This document shows, in pieces, positions 57,432-64,000 of a stretch of DNA of 64,000 nt. Numbering within the stretch: the first letter of the stretch is position 1; the number at the start of each line of letters is the position of its first letter. The notes beneath the pieces were generated by a model. That model did no database searches and had not been told where the DNA came from. It saw nothing but the letters and a program-made list of their open reading frames with translations. The DNA comes from Galdieria partita (taxonomy: Eukaryota; Rhodophyta; Bangiophyceae; Galdieriales; Galdieriaceae), in NCBI GenBank assembly GCA_025991245.1, contig BQMJ01000048.1, forward strand, positions 1-64,000, given 5' to 3'. The position numbers were made by a program, and so were the translations under genes.

Positions 57432-60400
57432 CTATTGTGGAATCTTCTTATTAGATATTTCAATATATCGTTCTACCAACTTTCTTTGAGTATCATTCAA
57501 CGATGAATTCAAGTCGCCTATACGGAGTTGAATTTCTGCTAAACACTTCACAGCAGCTTTGCGAATATCCAAATGAGAATGTTCAACACATTGTACTAAA
57601 AAAGTAATGATTTGACTCCACCGATTTTCATCCACTTCATTCAACACCAATTGACTTTCAAAAAATAATTTGAGCAATGACTCTGTACCTTGTAAAAGGA
57701 CTTGTATCGTAGCAACTTGTGTCACAGAAAAAGTTTCTCGAATATCGCTTGTTATCCATAGTTGAATATAAAATTCCAATACATTTAATAATACAAGTGG
57801 AGGAGTTTGTTTCCACAACTCGCGTAATAAAATCTCTGACATCCACTCCATTTCAATTCCTTCTTTCGTTGTCTGAATGCAACTGGAAGACTCTGGTAAA
57901 CTTGTATCGTTGGAGAAATGTACAGGCAAAAACATTCCTAAAATATCCTTCACTTGAGATACATTCAGACAAATATGAGGTCTTCTTAAAATGTCTCGAA
58001 TTTGAGACAAGTAACCAAATCTATCCTTTTCACTTGCACTCTCGTGTGCCTTTTGTAGTAACTCACAAATACAATTAGTAATATTCTCTTCTTCAACTTG
58101 TTCTGTATAACAATTTCTAGATATAGACATATCCAGAAATTTCTGACGTAAATGGGCTACATTTCCAGTTTTGTTAGTAACTTCACCATTGGCAGCAAAT
58201 GAAGTATGATCTGGAGAAACCTCTTTTTTGCTCGTTTCTTTCTTCTTGGAAGAGCCTTCTGGAGTTTGACTCAATGCCAAATGATCTGTTGCAGAACAAG
58301 ACAACGGAGATGAATCCGTCACTTGCAAAGTTGCTTTTTCTTCCGGAACACAACAACTCGTTTCGTTCTTGGAATCCAACAACCCTAGTTTGCGTATCAA
58401 ATTGAGATGTTTACCATCTTCTACTGAAGTTGCTCCAACCAGCAATGTAGCTGGTTCTACGAGACCATCAAGCTCAACAAGTACATCGCAGGCTGCCTTA
58501 CGTAGATCAGCATTTTTATCATAAGCTAAAGGAGCAATATAACTTATTATCAACTGAATGAATTCTGCTGCATCAGCACTTGTAGACATTCGATTGATAG
58601 GTGAAGAACCAGGTTCCGCAATATTGCCAGTCATCGAAATAGAAGAAGTGGTAGTCTTGTATAATGACTCGGTTTCTAATAAATTTGGATGTTGTGTTTG
58701 TTTGTGATATTCTTTACAGCTTCGATAAGAATGTCTCAAGTGTAACAATGCATGAAGCATGACTCGTGGTGAAGAATCCAAATTGGAACCACTGGAAGCA
58801 ATAGGAGCTAAACAACTCTTGCAAATAATACTACTTCGCAAGTGAATCCAAGGAATTGCCTTTCCCAAGTCTTCAATGGTTGTCGCACTACTGCTGCGTA
58901 CAAAAGAGTTGGGATCCGAAAGCCTCTGAAATAATCTACGAATGAGCGTTCCTTCTTTCTCCAGAATTTGTGCAAGTTTTTGTTGCTCTTTGTTGGGATA
59001 GTCTGTTGGGCTTTGTTCAAATGTTTGGAATACTTTGGATAACAACTGAAGAGAGGATGCTGCTACTTTGGTATGAGATTCTCCAACCAGTGGACTTAAG
59101 TACTGCAATAATAGTTGCAAAGTATTTTCTGTGAATAAGCTTTCATCTTCTAAGAATGTCTCTGGCTCCTTATGTCCTTTTTGACGTTCTTCTTCTTGAT
59201 GAGTTGCTTGATTCGTACGCTGTTTTTTGGTTGCCAAGTACAAAGCAATATCTCGTTCAATTCTGGCAAGAATGTTGACTTTGACTTTCCAATCCGTAGC
59301 TGCAACAATTCTCCCAAATAGCTTTCTTAAATCAGATTCTGTTACTTTTCTTCTAGTCCAAATACTATCCATAGTGGTCTCTGAAGTAGCACCAGAACAA
59401 CGAACATCCATATGAGAAAGTACTTGTCGACCAGTTTCACTAGTTACAGAAGGTACTATAGAACCTTTATAACTGTCTTCTAGATGAGTTTTGTTTCTTT
59501 TTAAATCATCACAAACAGTACTATGTGATGAGTCACTTTGAGGATCTGTCATGGAACTGTCATTGGATATTGCAACACGTTGAGGAAGCTTTCCTATGTC
59601 GGATTTTCGCATCGATATGGACTTTTTGGTTGAATTCTTTTGCGTTACTGAAGAAGAATGATTAGAGTCTTTTGTAGTTTCGTCTTGTGATTCTGTAGTC
59701 GGAGTATCAGGTAAAGGAGAAAAACTCAATGAAGGAGGACGACTATGTCTTCTTAGTTCTTTGATTTTGTTGTTTCCAGATAAATTGGAAATGGACTTTT
59801 TCGGAGTAGAAACTTCACCTATCCTCTTATGACGTTTAGGATCCATTCTATTCTTCTCAGTTTTGGTAGTATCCGTACTATGGCCAGTAGACGTTGAAGA
59901 GGCTTGTTCAGTACAATCATTTTGATGGCTCATCGTTTGTTGTTTTCCAATCGAACCAAAAGAGGAAATAGACTTGCGAGGCTTGTGCAATTGTGAATGA
60001 GAAGAAATGCTTTGATTGCCTTCATCTAAAAACACCAATTGAATGAAGGGAGCATCTTTGGGCTTCTCTTCACCAATCGATTTCAAAACTCCAGAGTCTA
60101 ATGACTTTACCATGGCTTGTGCTCTGGTAGGAAATAGTTTGGCAAATAACCAAAAGTTCTTTCGACTAGTGGATCGAACGTTTGCTGATGCATCTTGAAC
60201 TCCGGAATAGATTGCTTTTTCAAAGGATTCGACACATTTTTCAATATCACTCGGTTTCTGATGTTGCAATGAAAGCCAAACTAGTTCTGCCACAACACTT
60301 CTAGCAGCTGGAGCCAAACCATGAATATTCAACACGTCCGCAGTGGCTCTAACCATTCGAATGCTTTGTACATATTCTACTAATGCTTTTGCAGCACTAG

Positions 60401-60899
60401 CACCAGACTCTGCAATAATTGCTATCGTAACTGGAGTTATTTTTACTAAAGAAACTAATAAGGATTCCGCCAGTGGTTCAGCTATAGCACCTTTTGCCAT
60501 TTTCGCCAATTCAATCAAACTTTGACAAGCTTCACGTACCACTGCTGAACGCAAATCGGTCACAGCATCGTTCATAACCAAACGGAGAGTTCTGAGGTTT
60601 TCAATAAATATATCAAACAAGGCACGGTTGTCTTCTGTACTGGTGTTGTCTTCTTCCTTCGTTTGGTACAATTCCTTTGCAACCAACGACAAAGTTTTCA
60701 ACGCATCTACTCGCTTTTCCCATTCTTGTTGGCTGTCAAGCTGTCCGCATAAAGTTTCCAATAGTTTTGTCAGTTCTTGCACGTTTTTGGGAATGGCGGT
60801 TAGTTTTTTCTTTCCATTCTTTCCTAGTGATTGAAACGAGCTGGTGCTGGAGTTGTGCTTCAAACGACTGAGTTGCCTTGTTGGTGCTAGGGTAGACAT
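57432..60899 (-). CDS. CLASP-like microtubule-associated TOG/HEAT protein
   Basis: 1155 aa from ATG at 60899 in one exon. CLASPs bind microtubule plus ends and stabilise spindle and cortical microtubules. An N-terminal TOG/HEAT array covers about 40-280 (LRSAVVREACQSLIELAKMA; ASANVRSTSRKNFWLFAKLFP). A Ser/Thr/Lys-rich basic linker (about 290-500) suits microtubule binding. A second array spans about 520-720 and a third region starts near 780. A C-terminal array ends with HLDIRKAAVKCLAEIQ, typical of the CLASP C-terminal domain. The length matches short CLASPs. The absence of introns in a 3.5-kb gene is unusual here. Confidence 0.85.
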   Translation of the reverse strand: MSTLAPTRQLSRLKHNSSTSSFQSLGKNGKKKLTAIPKNVQELTKLLETLCGQLDSQQEWEKRVDALKTLSLVAKELYQTKEEDNTSTEDNRALFDIFIENLRTLRLVMNDAVTDLRSAVVREACQSLIELAKMAKGAIAEPLAESLLVSLVKITPVTIAIIAESGASAAKALVEYVQSIRMVRATADVLNIHGLAPAARSVVAELVWLSLQHQKPSDIEKCVESFEKAIYSGVQDASANVRSTSRKNFWLFAKLFPTRAQAMVKSLDSGVLKSIGEEKPKDAPFIQLVFLDEGNQSISSHSQLHKPRKSISSFGSIGKQQTMSHQNDCTEQASSTSTGHSTDTTKTEKNRMDPKRHKRIGEVSTPKKSISNLSGNNKIKELRRHSRPPSLSFSPLPDTPTTESQDETTKDSNHSSSVTQKNSTKKSISMRKSDIGKLPQRVAISNDSSMTDPQSDSSHSTVCDDLKRNKTHLEDSYKGSIVPSVTSETGRQVLSHMDVRCSGATSETTMDSIWTRRKVTESDLRKLFGRIVAATDWKVKVNILARIERDIALYLATKKQRTNQATHQEEERQKGHKEPETFLEDESLFTENTLQLLLQYLSPLVGESHTKVAASSLQLLSKVFQTFEQSPTDYPNKEQQKLAQILEKEGTLIRRLFQRLSDPNSFVRSSSATTIEDLGKAIPWIHLRSSIICKSCLAPIASSGSNLDSSPRVMLHALLHLRHSYRSCKEYHKQTQHPNLLETESLYKTTTSSISMTGNIAEPGSSPINRMSTSADAAEFIQLIISYIAPLAYDKNADLRKAACDVLVELDGLVEPATLLVGATSVEDGKHLNLIRKLGLLDSKNETSCCVPEEKATLQVTDSSPLSCSATDHLALSQTPEGSSKKKETSKKEVSPDHTSFAANGEVTNKTGNVAHLRQKFLDMSISRNCYTEQVEEENITNCICELLQKAHESASEKDRFGYLSQIRDILRRPHICLNVSQVKDILGMFLPVHFSNDTSLPESSSCIQTTKEGIEMEWMSEILLRELWKQTPPLVLLNVLEFYIQLWITSDIRETFSVTQVATIQVLLQGTESLLKLFFESQLVLNEVDENRWSQIITFLVQCVEHSHLDIRKAAVKCLAEIQLRIGDLNSSLNDTQRKLVERYIEISNKKIPQ

Positions 60900-60941
60900 G
60901 ACAACAATACGTTCTACGTATTTTTGGCCAACTCAACACAA

Positions 60942-60973
60942 GCTACGTTGGTTCAAGATGAATCATACGTAGC
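60942..60973. promoter_or_regulatory. Inverted repeat upstream of CLASP
   Basis: GCTACGT (60942-60948) and ACGTAGC (60967-60973) form perfect 7-bp arms 18 bases apart. A further TACGTA lies at 60915-60920. All lie within 75 bases upstream of the CLASP ATG. ACGT cores are common bZIP sites; function here is inferred from position. Confidence 0.3.
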
Positions 60974-61135
60974 CATATCCAGTAAGAAGGACAAAGCAAT
61001 ATCTAACCACCTACAAAATAACGTGTCCAATTCCATCCGGTTCAGTTTCTGATTGAATGGCGGGCAAAAATGAGAGAGATTTAAAATGGAAGTTTAATGA
61101 TTATAAAAACAGAAAATCCACCTCGACTTGGAGTT

Positions 61136-61209
61136 GCGTCCATGGCCAAATTGGATAAGGCGTCCGCCTACGGAGCGGAAGATTGCAGGTTCGAGTCCTG
61201 CTGGACGCG
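61136..61209 (+). tRNA. tRNA-Arg (anticodon ACG)
   Basis: A full cloverleaf. The 7-bp acceptor stem GCGTCCA/TGGACGC is perfect. The D stem is GCC/GGC and the anticodon stem TCCGC/GCGGA encloses the loop CTACGGA. A 5-base variable loop is followed by the T stem GCAGG/CCTGC with loop TTCGAGT. The discriminator is G. There is no intron and CCA is not encoded. ACG would be edited to ICG to read CGU/CGC/CGA. A short T-run at 61228-61231, about 20 bases downstream, is the likely Pol III terminator and touches the stop codon of the convergent HCF101 gene. Confidence 0.97.
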
Positions 61210-61230
61210 TCTCTAAGAAGCTAAATATTT

Positions 61231-63161
61231 TCAATTTTGGATAGCGACATGAGTAGTTAACTTTTCATCTTTGAGATTCATGACTCGTTCAAATGGATAT
61301 AAACTTTGATGACCATCACTCCAAACCACTGAAAAAGCATAATTTCCAGCTGATTGAATCTGCAACTAGTGTACTCATTGAGAGTTGGGACAGCTTGACA
61401 AAGCTTTACACTTACTGGTTCGACATTTCTATCCACATTCTTTAGACGTCCTTGTCCTGTAAATTCATCCACACACAACGCACACCTACAAGCATTCCTC
61501 AATTCCAGTGGAGACCATTCTACTTTGTGGACGTCATCGCTAGTTATGCCTCGTTGATCCGTACAGGAAATAACAATGGTACGCTAGATAAAGAAATAAA
61601 TAACCAATCTAGAATATTCTTGACACTATTCAATATACATACCCTATCACTATCAAAGACAACTTGTGGAATTCCTCTTCCCTTTTCGAATGTATTTTTT
61701 GCAATTTGTTGTACTATCGCAGACGCTAAAGACTTGTAAAGTTGAGCTACCTTGGATTCACTCAGGGCTAACACAGCAGGCGTGCCAGAATCACTCCAAC
61801 GACATAAATCGGGGTCCAATGGGAACGATTCCATAAACGGTATCCCATAGTCACTGGCAATCTTTTGACTAAATATGAAAAACATGAGTCCATCCGCCTT
61901 GAAACCTGCTCAACCATTACCCTTTTCCATGACCAAAGAGATAATATCGCTTGTTGAGAATATCATTCGGCTCAAAATATGCCATATTTTCCACCAAAGC
62001 GACACAAGGAACGGAAACTTTATCAAACATCTGAATACCTTTGATAACATCTCGAAATGAAAGCTGTTGCGGTGTAGTTACAATAACTGCAGCGTCCAAT
62101 GAAACTGTTTGACAAATAGTTAACTGAATGTCACCGGTTCCTTGAAAAGCAATCTTTACGAATAGTTCGAAAATAAAAAGTAACTTGGGTCTGTACCTGG
62201 TGGCATATCAATTACCAAATAGTCCAAATCTCCCCAGTCCGTTTCCATTAATAGCTGGTTCATCATATTGGCTATCATAGGCCCCCTCATGATGGCTGAT
62301 TCGGGATTGATATATCTAATTGGAATCAATAACAATCAGCTCATTCCTGGAAAATAATCGTACCCAAAAGACATGAGTTTCACACTTTGATATTCCAAAG
62401 GAATAATTCTTCCATCCTTATACTGTACAATCTTATCCTCTGGTTGTACCTAAATAGAAAAAAGTTTTCAATATGCAAAGTTTATTTCAAAACTCACATA
62501 CCAAAATAGGCAAGCTGGGTCCATAAATATCAGCGTCCATGATGCCAACTTTACCACCCAGTTTGGCTAAAGTAAAAGCCAAATTCACTGCCACAGTACT
62601 TTTCCCAACACCACCTTTGCAACTTGCCACAGCAATAATATGCTTTATCCTATTCAAAGGTCGGTTTGAAGTTGGAGCTCGACTGCCTTCGATGGCTTCC
62701 AAGTCGACTTCCACGTTGCGTACCCAGTGCAGTGAGGAGACCCATTCTTTAGCATCATTTTGAAACTTTTCTTTGATTGGACAAGCAGGAGTGGTCAACT
62801 GTAAAGTAAAACGAACGTCATATTTTCCATCTTCCTTGACAACTCTTTCCAAGTTCCGAACAAAACCAAGATCCACAATATTTTGTTTCAAGTCTGGGTC
62901 CACAATATTTTTCAATACTTGTAATATTTGTTCCTGCCAATCATTCATACACATATTTATCGCTGTTGAAAGGCGACGTTGAACAGATACTTCTTGAAAC
63001 GAGGTTAATCTCTTTCCGAACCACTGAATCTTACGCCATCCAAAGCTATAAGAAAAAAAATAAAGTTTCCTACAACAATTTGAACACTTTTGTGAATCTC
63101 GGTTACGCTGAGACAACAACGAACATGAAAATAGTCCACAAAAACGTACAAATAGCAACAT
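61231..63161 (-). CDS. HCF101: HCF101, plastid P-loop Fe-S cluster carrier
   Basis: Seven exons, right to left: 62502-63161, 62364-62449, 62197-62315, 61921-62140, 61643-61868, 61416-61583 and 61231-61359, giving 535 aa. It carries [4Fe-4S] clusters to plastid targets such as photosystem I. The order is a DUF59/MIP18-like domain (about 75-155; [11 protein letters not shown]) and then an Mrp/NBP35 ATPase with deviant Walker [10 protein letters not shown] at 181-189. [12 protein letters not shown] follows, and last comes a C-terminal DUF971 domain with [15 protein letters not shown] and [15 protein letters not shown]. The three-domain order is specific to HCF101 rather than NBP35. The N-terminus starts with a hydrophobic stretch; an upstream ATG at 63250 could give a longer leader, so the start is uncertain. 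Confidence 0.93.
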
Positions 63162-63258
63162 GACAAGAAGAGTCCAATCTCAAGTTTTTTCCGCCATTGA
63201 TTGGTTGTGAGCTCCATTTGCATCTTCAGGCAACGTGTAAACTTTCTCATTACAAAAG

Positions 63259-63780
63259 ATGACGTATCAACGTGAGAAAACTTTATTTGTCTCCTCCTTT
63301 ACTCCTTGTAGTCACGCAAAGTTTCTTTCAAGCATAAGAAGAGTGGGCTTATCAACTTGTCAAACTCCCAAACAAAAGCGTGGTCACCTCGTGCGTATGG
63401 GAGCTGATAACTTGAGTATGTTCACCTGTGTAGCTTTGTTTTTATTTCTAATCTTTCTTATAGAATTTTGGAAAGACTTTTGGTGTGGTGGCTTTCCTGG
63501 AGGAGAGGCATATTTGAATGAAGTTATAGAAAGCGACTTTGCCAAGCCGGTGCCTGGACTCGAAAGTACTGGACTATCTGCACAACGAGAACTGAATAAA
63601 ACAGTTCCAAACAAACAGCAGTATTCTATATCGCAATCTTCTTCTAAACAATCCAGTCCAAGTTCTTCCAACAATGGTACAGCCAACTTCTCAGAAGATG
63701 GCCAAGTTCGTTTAGTAACTGACCCAGTAACTGGAAGAAGTCGTTTAGAAATAGTACCACCAGAAGAGAGATTGAAGTAG
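63259..63780 (+). CDS. Small single-span membrane protein, possibly plastid
   Basis: 173 aa from ATG at 63259. I do not recognise the family. Residues 1-48 are basic and rich in Ser/Thr with FVSS near the start, as in a plastid transit peptide. One clear membrane helix (MFTCVALFLFLIFLIEFW) spans about 54-71 and a GGFPGG turn follows. The rest is a soluble Ser/Asn/Gln-rich linker ending in a conserved-looking RLVTDPVTGRSRLEIVPPEER segment. It is divergent from HCF101, with 97 bp between the chosen starts, and could be co-regulated with it. Confidence 0.7.
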   Translation: MTYQREKTLFVSSFTPCSHAKFLSSIRRVGLSTCQTPKQKRGHLVRMGADNLSMFTCVALFLFLIFLIEFWKDFWCGGFPGGEAYLNEVIESDFAKPVPGLESTGLSAQRELNKTVPNKQQYSISQSSSKQSSPSSSNNGTANFSEDGQVRLVTDPVTGRSRLEIVPPEERLK

Positions 63781-64000
63781 TGATTGCTTTTGTATGGATC
63801 TCGTGGGATGATAATAAAACTTTCTCGTGACAGAGACATTCTCCAATGCTGATTGGAGATTTAGACAAGTCAGCATTTTTCTCTCAATATGACGTCCACT
63901 GTGGGTTTCCGTAGTGTTCACTTTCAAAGTAAGAATAAAAAACAAAGACAGAAACCACAACTCATATTTACTCATAGTATTGGAAGTACGAAATGTCCGC
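63781..64000. other. 3' flank, no gene seen
   Basis: 220 bases after the last stop. Minus-strand frames here run into the gene and have no recognisable content. A neighbouring gene probably lies beyond the window. Confidence 0.4.

Overview
The window begins at a chromosome end: about 590 bases of C-strand telomere repeat open the sequence. It then crosses some 34 kb of gene-poor, repeat-built subtelomere and enters a very compact gene-dense arm at about 35.2 kb. The source is a eukaryotic alga. Nuclear genes for a plastid-type HCF101 and a bacterial-type YidD sit beside separase, SF3B3, CLASP, Mo25 and NAR1. I could place 41 introns by frame and homology; all are GT-AG and 43-80 nt long. Short introns, low GC, tiny intergenic gaps and plastid-type genes together suggest a cyanidiophyte red alga of the Galdieria type. 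That assignment is inference; no marker in the window proves it.

Layout. 1-591: telomere of mixed 10- and 11-nt repeats. 592-about 6,080: tandem subtelomeric units of about 2.3 kb containing scraps of telomere-like sequence. 6,080-9,040: older, degenerate repeats. 9,040-13,870 and 19,860-21,280 form one copy of a segmental duplication whose partner lies at 24,270-28,920 and 29,610-30,915. Inside or beside these copies are two genes of one NTPase plus PD-(D/E)xK-like nuclease family, resembling the RHS/Crinkler class (17,450-19,516 and 31,077-33,806), and a broken third copy at 34,155-34,810. Between the two duplication copies lies a 3-kb island (21,245-24,214). It carries a protein kinase, a Cys-rich PIF-like protein, a putative viral ssDNA-binding protein and a tyrosine recombinase, and looks like a remnant of a large DNA virus.

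From 35.2 kb the housekeeping arm reads: GH31 alpha-glucosidase, mitochondrial-type SHMT and adrenodoxin-type ferredoxin (+); Mo25/CAB39 (-); separase and YidD (+); a four-span membrane protein (-); SF3B3 (+); then NAR1, an unknown 324-aa protein and CLASP as a same-strand minus chain; tRNA-Arg(ACG) (+); HCF101 (-); and a small membrane protein (+). Several neighbours touch or overlap. YidD and the four-span gene have stops 4 bp apart, SF3B3 and NAR1 overlap tail to tail by 12 bp, and NAR1 begins 32 bp inside the gene upstream of it.

The housekeeping genes do not form one pathway. Three of them serve iron-sulfur biology in different compartments (mitochondrial ferredoxin, cytosolic NAR1, plastid HCF101), and separase, CLASP and Mo25 serve cell division and polarity. 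The least ordinary parts are the virus-like island bracketed by the duplication, the NTPase-nuclease family, and the 16-bp E2F-like palindrome before separase.
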